DNA of 64,000 nucleotides from Syntrophaceae bacterium (GTDB lineage: Bacteria; Desulfobacterota; Syntrophia; Syntrophales; Smithellaceae), in NCBI GenBank assembly GCA_018436925.1, contig JAHDKI010000015.1, positions 1 through 64,000 of the forward strand, in the 5' to 3' direction. The notes beneath the pieces are model-generated. The model was not told the origin of the DNA. It saw only the letters and a program-made list of their open reading frames with translations, and made no database searches. How positions within the stretch are numbered: position 1 is the first letter of the stretch; the number at the start of each line of letters is the position of its first letter. This document shows positions 53,717 through 62,329 of the stretch, piece after piece. Position numbers and translations under genes: made by a program.

Positions 53717-54673
53717 ATGAAAGCCGCGACGATTAACCATCCGATCATGCCAAATTTCCTGGTCGCAGGTGCGGCCAAATGCGGCACGACATCGCTTTAT
53801 CATTATTTGAAGCAGCATCCGAATGTGTTCATGAGCGACGTCAAGGAGCCGAATTTTCTGATCGAAGGGGCGCCGATGAAAAGTATCGGCGTTCGCGATC
53901 GACTTTCGGCCTCGCGCGACATCCGGTCACATGACGCCTATCTCCGTTTGTTTGAAAAGGCCTCCGGTTATCAAGCCGTCGGAGAGGCAAGCATCAGCAC
54001 GCTGTTCCTTTATCCGTACAGTATTCCGGCCATTAAACGTTACCTGGGCGATCCGCGGATCATCATCATTTTGCGCGACCCGGCCGAGCGCGCCTATTCC
54101 GCCTATACCTTCTTGGTGCGCGACGGCTGGGAGCCCCTTTCTTTTGCCGAGTCCTTGCAGCGGGAAGAAAAGCGGGCCGCCGAGGGGTATCGGTTGATGT
54201 GGCGCTATCGGGCTCTTGGCCTGTATTCGCATCAGGTGCGGGCCTTTCAGGAGAATTTTTCTTCCGTTTTGATTTTGCTCTATGATGATCTCAAAAGGGA
54301 TCAGTCTTTGCTGATGCGCTCCGTCTATGCCTTTCTGGGCGTTGACGATACCGTTGTTCCGCAGGCGTTTCAAATCCAGAACCCGTCCGGAAATCCCCGC
54401 TTACGGTTGCTCAACGCTTTGCTGGTCAAACCCAAAAGGCTGCACGCTGTGGCCAGGCGTCTGGGAAGCGCGGTGATGGGCGAGCGAAGGTGGATCGAAC
54501 TGCGCGAAAACGTTCGCCGCGCAAATTTACGAAAACCGTCTTTGCCGGATCCGCTGATCATGCGAGAGCTTCGGGAGTATTTCCGGGAGGATATCTTAAG
54601 GCTTCAGGATCTCATCGGTCGCGACTTGAGCGCCTGGATCCAGGGCCCCCGGAGGTCTGAAAACATCGGCTGA
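53717..54673 (+). CDS. Sulfotransferase family protein, first of a tandem pair
   Basis: A 318-residue PAPS-dependent sulfotransferase of the heparan-sulfate NDST-like bacterial type. The 5' loop is PNFLVAGAAKCGTTSLYHYL, followed by PNVFMSDVKEPNFL; the 3' segment is IIIILRDPAERAYSAYTFL near residue 115. The later LILLYDDLKRDQ is also typical. ATG 53717 has GGAGG eight bases upstream; TTG 53714 is less likely. A close paralog lies 125 bases after its stop, sharing the MWRYR and VRAFQ blocks. Expected substrate is a sugar hydroxyl or amine on the cytoplasmic glycan intermediate. Confidence 0.88.
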   Translation: MKAATINHPIMPNFLVAGAAKCGTTSLYHYLKQHPNVFMSDVKEPNFLIEGAPMKSIGVRDRLSASRDIRSHDAYLRLFEKASGYQAVGEASISTLFLYPYSIPAIKRYLGDPRIIIILRDPAERAYSAYTFLVRDGWEPLSFAESLQREEKRAAEGYRLMWRYRALGLYSHQVRAFQENFSSVLILLYDDLKRDQSLLMRSVYAFLGVDDTVVPQAFQIQNPSGNPRLRLLNALLVKPKRLHAVARRLGSAVMGERRWIELRENVRRANLRKPSLPDPLIMRELREYFREDILRLQDLIGRDLSAWIQGPRRSENIG

Positions 54674-54798
54674 TCGGGATGTCGGGTCATACGGTATGCC
54701 GGTGAGATGAAAATGTTTGGGAAGCGGGGGAGCGGCCTTTTAAAGCACTCCGCTGTGCGTGTGGAATGGGATGAGCCGGCGATGGATTGTCGAAAAGG

Positions 54799-55788
54799 AT
54801 GAAGTGTGAAGAGATTATGTTGATGAGAAACCCACAGCAAAAGAAACCGGTGCTGCCCAATTTTCTGATAGTCGGTGCGGCCCGCTGCGGGACGACGTCT
54901 TTGCATCATTATCTGCGGCAACATCCAGATGTGTTCATGTGCGATCCCAAAGAACCCAGGTTTCTATCCGGGCTCGCAAATCATCCCGGCGCCGGCCCGG
55001 GGGATCGCGCTGTTTCAAGGGTTGCCGTCAGGACATTAGAATCCTATGTTCGCCTGTTTGAAAATGGCGCGGGTCGAAAGGCTGTGGGAGAAGCCAGTGT
55101 TGAAACGCTCTATTTTCATAAACAGTCGATTCCGGCCATCCGAAAGACACTCGGTGATCCGAAAATCCTCATGATTCTTCGGGATCCCGTGGACAGCCTC
55201 TTTTCCACATTCAATTTTATGCGCCGCTTGGGGCGGGAGCATCTTCCGCTTCGGGAGGCCTTGCGCCGCGAAGAAGAGAGAAAGCGCAAGGGATACGACT
55301 GGATGTGGCGCTATCGGGAAGCGCGTCTTTACGCGGAGCAGGTGCGCGCCTTTCAGAACCATTTCAGCCGCGTCTGCGTGCTGTTTTATGATGATTTGAA
55401 TAAAAACCCTATGACGGTCCTCCGGACGGTTTGCGAATTTTTAGAAATCGATGATCAATTTTCCGTTGACGCCGGACAAGTGCTCAATGCATCCGGCATC
55501 CCCAAAAGTTCCTGGTTCAATACGTTGTTTATCAAGCCCAAGCGATTGCATAAAGTCGCCAGAAAAGTCGGGACCGCGCTTTTAGGGATCAATCGATGGG
55601 TTGCCTTAAGGGAGCATCTCATGCGGATGAACCTGGAAAAGCCCGACCCGATGCCTGCCGATATCAGGCATGATTTGAAAGTCTTTTATCGAGACAATGT
55701 TCTCCTGCTGCAGGACCTCGTCGGAGCGGATCTGAAACCATGGTTAATTGAAGGAGATGCGCCTGATGCAAATTTTTCAACCCCGTGA
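54799..55788 (+). CDS. Sulfotransferase family protein, second of a tandem pair
   Basis: Paralog of the preceding gene (about 329 residues). The 5' loop is PNFLIVGAARCGTTSLHHYL and the 3' segment KILMILRDPVDSLFSTFNFM; VCVLFYDDLNKNP and KPKRLHKVARKVG align with the neighbour's equivalents. Start is uncertain: ATG 54799, 54817 or 54823 are possible and none has an ideal ribosome binding site. Its 3' end overlaps the start of the radical SAM gene by 23 bases, showing tight coupling. Two diverged copies may sulfate different positions or sugars. Confidence 0.87.
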   Translation: MKCEEIMLMRNPQQKKPVLPNFLIVGAARCGTTSLHHYLRQHPDVFMCDPKEPRFLSGLANHPGAGPGDRAVSRVAVRTLESYVRLFENGAGRKAVGEASVETLYFHKQSIPAIRKTLGDPKILMILRDPVDSLFSTFNFMRRLGREHLPLREALRREEERKRKGYDWMWRYREARLYAEQVRAFQNHFSRVCVLFYDDLNKNPMTVLRTVCEFLEIDDQFSVDAGQVLNASGIPKSSWFNTLFIKPKRLHKVARKVGTALLGINRWVALREHLMRMNLEKPDPMPADIRHDLKVFYRDNVLLLQDLVGADLKPWLIEGDAPDANFSTP

Positions 55789-56896
55789 TGTCGTCCCCAA
55801 AATTCCCAGACTGCTTTTTTCGAAGAATTTTGATTTTGAGTTTGAACTTCTTCCGTATCGCGCCTCCGGCATTTCACGGAGAAAAGCGGCCAATTTTTTC
55901 TTGGCGGGGCTCAATCAGTATCTGTTTCCCGCCCGGCCGCTGGGCTATCCGGTGGTGGCTCAGGTTGAGCCGGCCAATATCTGCAATCTGCGATGTCCGC
56001 TTTGCCTGACGGCCTCCCTCAACAAATCGCGGCCTCCCGCGCTTTTAGCCTACGACACCTTCGCGCGCTTTATCGAGGACTGCGGGGATTGGTTGCTGCA
56101 CCTGATCTTCTGGAACTGGGGCGAGCCGTTTCTGAATCCGGATTTGTTTCGAATGATCGCGCTTGCGCGCTCGCGCGGCATCATCGTGCACACCAGCACC
56201 AATGGAAACGTCGTGCTTGATGAGGCATCAGCCGAGGCACTGGTCGATTCGGGCTTAAGTTCGCTCGTGTTTGGCATTGACGGGGCGACGCAGAAAACCT
56301 ATGAAAAGTATCGCGAGGGTGGACGTCTGGATACCGTGCTTGCGAATATTGAGAAGGTTGCCCGCATCCGGAGGCGAAAGAAAGCTTCCTTTCCCGTTAT
56401 CAATATGCGCTTTGTTGTGATGAAACACAACGAGTCTGAAATCCCTCTGGCCAGGGAATTGGCGGCGAAACTGGGCGTGGATTACTTTTCACTCAAAACG
56501 GTGGATATGCATCCGAAAATGGGCGATGAGCTGGATCGCGCCTACGCGCCGGACACAAAAGATTATCGGCGTTATGCCTATGAGCAAAACACGTATTTGC
56601 GCAAAGCGGCGCCGTTTAAATGTATGCGTCCCTGGAAACGCATCACGATGGATGCCGCAGGTTATGTGATTCCCTGCGAGTATGACTATCTGAACCGGCA
56701 TGCCTTCGGGAATATCCAAGACACAGGGGCCCTTGCGGCCTGGAAAAGCGATCGCGGCGGCGCTTTTCGCAAGGCTTTTCATCTGGGCCACAACAATTTT
56801 TATCTCTGCCGCGACTGCACATACAAAAACAGTGTCGTAGACGACTGTGTCGTGGAAAAGCAGATCATTGCAAAAAACAAGTCTGAATGGGATTGA
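55766..56896 (+). CDS. Radical SAM protein with SPASM-like C-terminus
   Basis: A 376-residue radical SAM enzyme. The [4Fe-4S]/SAM motif is CNLRCPLC near residue 73 (CxxxCxxC), followed by the NWGEPFLNPDL variant of the GGE motif and TSTNGNV; VFGIDGATQKTYEKYR is the usual downstream strand. The C-terminal region has Cys in FKCMRPW, VIPCEY and LCRDCTY, a SPASM-type auxiliary cluster pattern. ATG 55766 is nine bases from AAGGAG, which lies inside the upstream sulfotransferase gene. SPASM enzymes modify peptides or sugars; here, between sulfotransferases and a pyruvyltransferase, a sugar substrate is the better guess. Confidence 0.88.
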   Translation: MQIFQPRDVVPKIPRLLFSKNFDFEFELLPYRASGISRRKAANFFLAGLNQYLFPARPLGYPVVAQVEPANICNLRCPLCLTASLNKSRPPALLAYDTFARFIEDCGDWLLHLIFWNWGEPFLNPDLFRMIALARSRGIIVHTSTNGNVVLDEASAEALVDSGLSSLVFGIDGATQKTYEKYREGGRLDTVLANIEKVARIRRRKKASFPVINMRFVVMKHNESEIPLARELAAKLGVDYFSLKTVDMHPKMGDELDRAYAPDTKDYRRYAYEQNTYLRKAAPFKCMRPWKRITMDAAGYVIPCEYDYLNRHAFGNIQDTGALAAWKSDRGGAFRKAFHLGHNNFYLCRDCTYKNSVVDDCVVEKQIIAKNKSEWD

Positions 56897-56915
56897 GGAT
56901 GAATCCGGCTGGTCG

Positions 56916-57971
56916 ATGATGAAAATCGCCTTATTCGGAAATTATCATCAGCATAATTTCGGCGACGATCTGATGGCCGTTCTTTTCGGTTTGTTTCTGC
57001 AAAGGCGCAATATTGAGTTTTCCGTTTTTGGCCAGCATACCGGATATGCGAATTCTCGGGGCTTTCACGTCGTGCGGTCTTTTGATGAGTTATTGGACGG
57101 AAAAGACATGCTTGTCTTCGGCGGCGGCGGATTTCTATGCGACGAGTGGACCTATGGAAAACAGTACGAGGCCGATCGATGCGAGATCATCGCGCTGGCC
57201 CGTCGCAAGAGAATCCCGATTTACGGTTTTTCTCTAGGCGGCAATGGAAGGTTCCCCAGACCCTTGCGTCCCTTTCAACGATTATTTTTAGAAACGGCGC
57301 GCTACATTTCCGTGAGAAACGCGCAAGACCTCGACTGGATCGGAAAGCTCGATGAACCGCCGTCCATGGATTATTTCCCGGACGTGGTTTGGCAAACCTC
57401 ATCCTTTTTCTCCAGGAAACGCCAGATGCGCCGGAGAATCAGGATTGGAATTCAGATTCATGCCAACCCGCTGCTTAGGCGGGCGGCCTTCTATCTGCCG
57501 GTGTTTTTGTCCGCCTGGGCTCGTCTGAGCAAACGTATTGATTTCATCCTTCTTGAGACGACGGGGAAAAATCAAAATCTGACCCGATTGAAAAAATGGT
57601 TCGGCCGGTCTCCGAATATTTCATATTACTCATTTTCTCGGATTGATGACGATCTGGACGTACTGAGTTCCCTGGACTTGCTGTGCTCGACGCAATTGCA
57701 TTGCGGGATGGTTTGTCTGAGTTACGGCATACCGTTTATATCCCTTTTCGGCCACGCAAAAACAAAACTGATGCTCAATAGTATTCGTTTGCCCTCGCTG
57801 TACTTCGGCCACCGGGATATGCCGCGTTTGTGCTCGCTTGTGCTGAATTCAGAGCGGCTTCGCCGTAATCTGGAGACCTTTTATGTTCCGGATTTTGCGG
57901 AAATACAAAAGCAAAGCGCAGGACATTTTGACATGCTCGTCAAGCATTGTTTGAGTAAAGCGCCGGCATGA
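56916..57971 (+). CDS. Polysaccharide pyruvyltransferase family protein
   Basis: A 351-residue GT-B-like enzyme of the PS_pyruv_trans (CsaB/WcaK) family, which moves pyruvate from PEP to a sugar as a ketal. Typical parts are LFGNYHQHNFGDDLMAVLF at the start, VFGGGGFLCDEW near residue 67, GFSLGG, and the His-containing STQLHCGMVCLSYGIPFISL near residue 270. The start could be ATG 56916 or 56919; longer frames overlap the radical SAM gene. It lies 19 bases after that gene, so both probably act on one glycan. Confidence 0.85.
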   Translation: MMKIALFGNYHQHNFGDDLMAVLFGLFLQRRNIEFSVFGQHTGYANSRGFHVVRSFDELLDGKDMLVFGGGGFLCDEWTYGKQYEADRCEIIALARRKRIPIYGFSLGGNGRFPRPLRPFQRLFLETARYISVRNAQDLDWIGKLDEPPSMDYFPDVVWQTSSFFSRKRQMRRRIRIGIQIHANPLLRRAAFYLPVFLSAWARLSKRIDFILLETTGKNQNLTRLKKWFGRSPNISYYSFSRIDDDLDVLSSLDLLCSTQLHCGMVCLSYGIPFISLFGHAKTKLMLNSIRLPSLYFGHRDMPRLCSLVLNSERLRRNLETFYVPDFAEIQKQSAGHFDMLVKHCLSKAPA

Positions 57972-58056
57972 AAGATCAGCGGATGCGGATCGCGGGATCG
58001 CCTCGGGGTCGGCTGCGACGGCGCCAAAGATATTCGAGGCGGGTTTGGATACCCGG

Positions 58057-59055
58057 ATGAGCCAAACGGTCCGATACAGCGTGATCCTGCCCGTTTGTCA
58101 CGGCGGTGTTTTTCTGGAAAAAGCGCTTCTTTCCCTTGCGCGATTGCTCTCACCGGCCGGTTCTTTTGAAGTGATTGTAGCGGGAGATCTCGAAGGTGAA
58201 AACATTCAATGGTCCGGCGCGATGGCTCCGAAGTGGAAAATAATCAACCAGACGGGTAATCGTTCCAAGGCGCTCAATGCGGCCTGTGCGGCGGCCGCCG
58301 GTTCTATCTGGGTGTTTTCCGACGACGACTGCGTGTTTCCGCCCGACTGGCTTTTGAAAATCGATGACTTTATGAACCGCCATCCAAAGGCCGCGGCCGC
58401 AGGCGGGGCGGATGTTTTACCTCAAGGGGCGACGTCGTTTGATGTCGCGCTCGATGCCGTATTAAACTCATGGGTGGCCACCGGCGGAACGAGATCTGAC
58501 CGCTTAGTGAAGGCCGGCGCCTATTATCCGAAGCTTTGGAACATGGCCGTGCGAGCGGATGCGGCCGGGCATAGTGCGCTGGAGGGCCAAAACGGCAGAT
58601 TGATTTTTGACCCTAATCTGCCGGTCCATGAAGATGTGGATCTAATCGATCGCATCCGGCGCGCGAAGGCAGGCGCTATCCTGTACGCTCCCGAAATTGT
58701 CGTTGAACACAGCCGCGACACGACCTATGCCGAATTCTTCAAGCGCAATGCGGCGATGGCCCGGGTCAGCCGGCAGAAGAAAATTCATGTCCAATCGCAT
58801 CGGATGATGTCGGCCGCTTTGCCGGGGCTTCTGGTCTTGAGCCTTCTATCCTTATGGTTTGATACCGCGCGCTGGGCCTTGTGTGCCGTATTGCTTGGCT
58901 ATTCGGCCATGCTCCTTCTTCCGGCCGTTTTCGGAGCCTGGCGCAAGAAACGCGCCCAGTTGCTTTTTTGGATGCCGATTCTTCTGGGATCGATGCATTT
59001 GGCCCGCGCCGTCGGGTATATCCTGCCCGACGGTTTGATCACAAGGCAATCATGA
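58057..59055 (+). CDS. Membrane-anchored family 2 glycosyltransferase
   Basis: A 332-residue GT2 enzyme. Motifs are YSVILPVCHGGVFLEKAL, NRSKALNAACAAAAG, the metal site VFSDDDCVFPPDW near residue 89 and HEDVDLIDRIRRA as base region. The C-terminal 80 residues contain two or three membrane segments (LPGLLVLSLLSLWF and following). The first strand differs from most GT2 proteins (VCHGG in place of xYN). TTG 58045 with GAGG five bases upstream is an alternative start. The gene ends in an ATGA overlap with the next one. Confidence 0.83.
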   Translation: MSQTVRYSVILPVCHGGVFLEKALLSLARLLSPAGSFEVIVAGDLEGENIQWSGAMAPKWKIINQTGNRSKALNAACAAAAGSIWVFSDDDCVFPPDWLLKIDDFMNRHPKAAAAGGADVLPQGATSFDVALDAVLNSWVATGGTRSDRLVKAGAYYPKLWNMAVRADAAGHSALEGQNGRLIFDPNLPVHEDVDLIDRIRRAKAGAILYAPEIVVEHSRDTTYAEFFKRNAAMARVSRQKKIHVQSHRMMSAALPGLLVLSLLSLWFDTARWALCAVLLGYSAMLLLPAVFGAWRKKRAQLLFWMPILLGSMHLARAVGYILPDGLITRQS

Positions 59056-60080
59056 CTCGTCGGACACCTGCTTTCAGCGTTATTATTCCGGTCTGTAACA
59101 TGGAAGCCTATCTGGCGGAATGCCTTGATTCCGTTCTGAGTCAAGACTTTCAGGACTATGAAATCGTAATCGTGAATGACGGATCGACGGATGCGAGCCT
59201 TTCGATCATCTCCCGCTATATGGATCAAGATGACCGGCTGGTCCTCATCGATCAGGCAAACGCCGGAACGGGTCCCGCCCGCAACGCGGGTATCAAAGCC
59301 GCGAAAGCAGAGGGTTTGCTTTTCCTCGATGCGGATGACTGTCTTGCGCCCGGCGCACTGGATGCTCTGCATCAGGAACGGCGGAAGGCCCCCTGCGATA
59401 TTTTGATATTCAATGGACGTTCGTTTCGGGATGCCGATAACGGGCGCCTTTGGGACGAAAAGCCCTATTTTGACCTGGGGCCGGACGATGAGAATGTCAC
59501 CGATACGGGGCTGTCCTGGATCGAGCGCACGGGCGGGCAAATTCAGCAACCGGGTATGAAGCTCTACAATCGACAATTTATTGTCGAGGGCCGCATCGCG
59601 TTTTCCGATGCCTGCGCCGGAGAAGATTATTACTTTTTCTATGTCAGCATGATTCATGCGCGCCGCGTTCGATATTTTCATTACCAGGGCTATTGCCGCC
59701 GTTATCGGCCCGGCTCGTCGGTTACCGATTTGTCGATCCGGAGCACGCGGCAGCGCATCGCGTCGTTTTGCTGTGTCGCCGCGACGCCCTCGCTTGCGGA
59801 CTTGCCGAAACACAGGCGGTTGATTGCTTCGCAGCATGCCTACTACGCGGCTGTTTTATGGGTGCGATCCATGGTTCGGACGGACCCGGAAGAAAGGAAT
59901 GTCCTTCTTGCGGATTTCCGCGCTTTCGGCCTGGCGTCGTATCTTTGCCAAAACAGGTGGGACTGGAAACTTGCCGCTTTCTACCGGATCATCTCTTTGC
60001 CCAGGTTCTGCTTGCCGCTTCAGAGACTTTCGGCGTTCCTTCTGCGCCGGTTGTATCAATCCAAAACGCGTCTTTTGTAA
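59052..60080 (+). CDS. Family 2 glycosyltransferase, capsular type
   Basis: A 342-residue GT2 enzyme resembling capsular polysaccharide transferases such as CpsJ/EpsJ. Motifs: FSVIIPVCNMEAYLAECL, IVNDGSTDASL, GPARNAGIKAA, metal site LFLDADDCLAPG and FSDACAGEDYYFFY as base region. ATG 59052 overlaps the previous stop (ATGA), so translation is coupled; an alternative longer frame from 58881 overlaps the neighbour and is rejected. The C-terminal part is helical and basic. Confidence 0.87.
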   Translation: MTRRTPAFSVIIPVCNMEAYLAECLDSVLSQDFQDYEIVIVNDGSTDASLSIISRYMDQDDRLVLIDQANAGTGPARNAGIKAAKAEGLLFLDADDCLAPGALDALHQERRKAPCDILIFNGRSFRDADNGRLWDEKPYFDLGPDDENVTDTGLSWIERTGGQIQQPGMKLYNRQFIVEGRIAFSDACAGEDYYFFYVSMIHARRVRYFHYQGYCRRYRPGSSVTDLSIRSTRQRIASFCCVAATPSLADLPKHRRLIASQHAYYAAVLWVRSMVRTDPEERNVLLADFRAFGLASYLCQNRWDWKLAAFYRIISLPRFCLPLQRLSAFLLRRLYQSKTRLL

Positions 60081-60098
60081 AGTCTGTCGCACAAGGAT

Positions 60099-61001
60099 AT
60101 GCCGTTGACCGGTCCGCCTTCGCTGAGTGTTATTGTCGTGAGCATGAATCGCAAAGCGATTCTGGAGCATTGCCTGCTTAAGCTTCAGGATCAAACATTG
60201 CGGGACTATGAAATCATCGTTGTGGACAACGCTTCAACGGACGGCACGGGCGACATGATTCGAAGCCGTTTTCCGCATGTCCGGTATACGCGGCTTGAGG
60301 CCAATCTGGGCCCCCCGGGTGGGCGGAATGCCGGAGTGCAAATGGCCTCAGGCGATTTGTGCGTATTTCTGGACGACGATGCGTACTTTCAAGATGGCGA
60401 CGCGCTTGTGCGCATCCGCGAACGGTTTTCGCGCGAGCCTCAGCTGGATCTGGCGGCCTTGCGTATCATCCGTCCTCAAGACGGCCGGGAGGAGTACAAA
60501 AGCATTCCGCGTGCGGATAAAAAAAGGATTGATGAAGACTATGAATGCAGCTATTTCTGCGGCGCCGGCTTCGCGCTGCGGCGCGATATGTTTGTAAATA
60601 TCGGCGGCTTTTGGAACAACCTGATTTATTTAACGGAGGAGCTGGATCTGAGTTACCGTCTGATGGATCAAGGAAAGCGGCTGCTTCGGCTGTCGGATGT
60701 TTCCGTTGTCCACGACGAGACGCCGCAGGCGCGAATTCCGGGGAAATGGATTTATTTCGGAGCAAGGAATCGTTTTTGGGTCGCTTTGCGAAACCTTCCT
60801 ACGCGATATATTCTGACGCACACCCTTTTGTGGTGGGGATACTATTTTGTCATGGCCGCGAAAAACCGCCACCCGGTCTTTTATCTGCGCGGTGTCCTTG
60901 ACGCGTTCAAAGGCGCGCCAGGCGTCCTGTCTCATCGACGCGCCATTTCGGAGGAAGCGATCGCCCGGCTTAAAGCGCTGTCCGGGCGAGTCTATTACTG
61001 A
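60099..61001 (+). CDS. Family 2 glycosyltransferase, rhamnosyltransferase-like
   Basis: A 300-residue GT2 enzyme. Motifs: LSVIVVSMNRKAILEHCL, IIVVDNASTDGTGD, GPPGGRNAGVQMASG, the metal site CVFLDDDAYFQDG and YLTEELDLSYRLMDQG as base region. A hydrophobic C-terminal segment (YILTHTLLWWGYYFVMAA) suggests membrane association. Ribosome binding site AAGGA is close to the ATG. Confidence 0.88.
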   Translation: MPLTGPPSLSVIVVSMNRKAILEHCLLKLQDQTLRDYEIIVVDNASTDGTGDMIRSRFPHVRYTRLEANLGPPGGRNAGVQMASGDLCVFLDDDAYFQDGDALVRIRERFSREPQLDLAALRIIRPQDGREEYKSIPRADKKRIDEDYECSYFCGAGFALRRDMFVNIGGFWNNLIYLTEELDLSYRLMDQGKRLLRLSDVSVVHDETPQARIPGKWIYFGARNRFWVALRNLPTRYILTHTLLWWGYYFVMAAKNRHPVFYLRGVLDAFKGAPGVLSHRRAISEEAIARLKALSGRVYY

Positions 61002-61004
61002 GGA

Positions 61005-61673
61005 TTGGTCCGACTGCCGCTCGAGGTGCTAAACGTTAAAACGATCATCGATCGATTTCGCCATGTCGCCGGACATGGTCTGATGCTGGCCACCTGTATT
61101 CGATGGCTTTCGGGCTGTGGCCTCAAGATTTTGCCCTACAGACTGGTTCTGGAGTCGCGGTGTCGGATGGCCGAAGCCGGTTGGGCGCGTCCCGACGCGC
61201 AAGTCTTTCAGGCCGTCAGGGTCGACGAGGGCCGCTTCGATCTGTTGGGGGAACTGGCGTACGATGTCCATAGGAAAAATGAGTTCAGTCAACTGTGGGC
61301 TAAGCGATGCGTTTGTTTTTGCCTGCACCGATCGGGAAGCGCGGTCGCCTGCGGCTGGTACAACCTTGAACGCTGTCTTTACGCTTACTTGCCGTTCCAT
61401 CTGCAAGACGAGGAGGCTTATCTGTTTAATTTTCGCACGTTGCCGCGGGAACGAGGGCGCGATTATGCCGTCTATCTGCGGCTTTTGATGATAGAACATT
61501 TGGAGAAGGTCGGCCGCACCGCGATTTACAGCATTGCGGAAATATTCAACACGCCGGCCATGCGTTTAAAAGAAAAGGTCGGCGCTTGTCCGATTCGGTC
61601 GTTTGTTTATGTCAACCTTTTCGGTTTGTATCGAAGAAATATCGAAATCGGCGCTGGGAAACGAGACGATTAA
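61005..61673 (+). CDS. GNAT-like protein, first of a tandem pair
   Basis: A 222-residue protein of uncertain family. The C-terminal half has the feel of a GNAT acyltransferase: EAYLFNFRTLPRERGRDY followed by a helix (AVYLRLLMIEHLEKVG) and a terminal strand with FNTPAMRLKEKVGACPIRSF, the position of the usual motif B. The N-terminal basic helix (ATCIRWLSGCGLKILPYRLV) may bind membrane. No catalytic residues can be assigned. The start TTG 61005 lies right after the previous stop; GTG 61026 is an alternative. A paralog follows after two bases. Confidence 0.6.
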   Translation: MVRLPLEVLNVKTIIDRFRHVAGHGLMLATCIRWLSGCGLKILPYRLVLESRCRMAEAGWARPDAQVFQAVRVDEGRFDLLGELAYDVHRKNEFSQLWAKRCVCFCLHRSGSAVACGWYNLERCLYAYLPFHLQDEEAYLFNFRTLPRERGRDYAVYLRLLMIEHLEKVGRTAIYSIAEIFNTPAMRLKEKVGACPIRSFVYVNLFGLYRRNIEIGAGKRDD

Positions 61674-61675
61674 GG

Positions 61676-62329
61676 ATGAATAATCGGCAAAACTCGGCCG
61701 TCATGAATCTGCTTGCCAAAATTGGACATGTCCGGCAAAGAAAGCTGGTGTGGGCCACGCTCTTTCGCTGGCTTGGCCGGATGGGGTTAACGGTGGTTCC
61801 TTACGGACTTTATGTGGAGACGAATGATTATCTTGATTCGGCAGGTCTGATGAACCGTTTGAGCCGCTATTATGAGACAAAGCTGTTGACACCCGACACC
61901 CGCGACTTTCCAGTCTTAAACGAAACGGGGATTGTGTCGGAAATTAAGTTCAACACGCTTTTGAAACAGGGTTGTTCCTGCATTTATGCCGAGCGCCAGG
62001 GAGAAATGATCGGTTATTGCTGGTTTCATCCCGGGCGTGTCATGTATGATTATTTGAACTACGAACTTAAGCAGGATGAAGCCTACGCCTTCGGGTTTTG
62101 GACGGCCGGGCATGCCAGATGGGTGGCGCCGGGATTGGCGAACATTGTCCACCGTCATCTGCGAAGCCTGGGCAAAACGCGGATTTACGGTGTGACGGAA
62201 CAGTTCAATACGCCGGTTAAAGCGTTGCGCGGAAAATTACGCTCGGCCCTATGCCGCCTTTATGTGCACATCGGGCTGTTCGGTAAAATCCAGGTCAATA
62301 TCCTTCTTAAGGACTACAGCGTCCCATGA
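61676..62329 (+). CDS. GNAT-like protein, second of a tandem pair
   Basis: A 217-residue paralog of the preceding protein. Equivalent blocks are TLFRWLGRMGLTVVPYGLYV, DEAYAFGFWTAGHARW, ANIVHRHLRSLGKTRIYGV and EQFNTPVKALRGKL. An acyltransferase fold is suggested by the order of strands and helices, but no family can be named with confidence. ATG 61676 follows AAGG with very short spacing; ATG 61703 is possible. Its stop overlaps the start of the next gene (ATGA). Duplicated, divergent GNAT-like genes next to glycosyltransferases suggest N- or O-acylation of amino sugars. Confidence 0.6.
   Translation: MNNRQNSAVMNLLAKIGHVRQRKLVWATLFRWLGRMGLTVVPYGLYVETNDYLDSAGLMNRLSRYYETKLLTPDTRDFPVLNETGIVSEIKFNTLLKQGCSCIYAERQGEMIGYCWFHPGRVMYDYLNYELKQDEAYAFGFWTAGHARWVAPGLANIVHRHLRSLGKTRIYGVTEQFNTPVKALRGKLRSALCRLYVHIGLFGKIQVNILLKDYSVP

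Noticed and set aside
58881..59051. N-terminal extension of the GT2 gene at 59052
   Set aside because: The extra 57 residues overlap the preceding gene in another frame and have no family similarity; the ATGA overlap gives a natural start.
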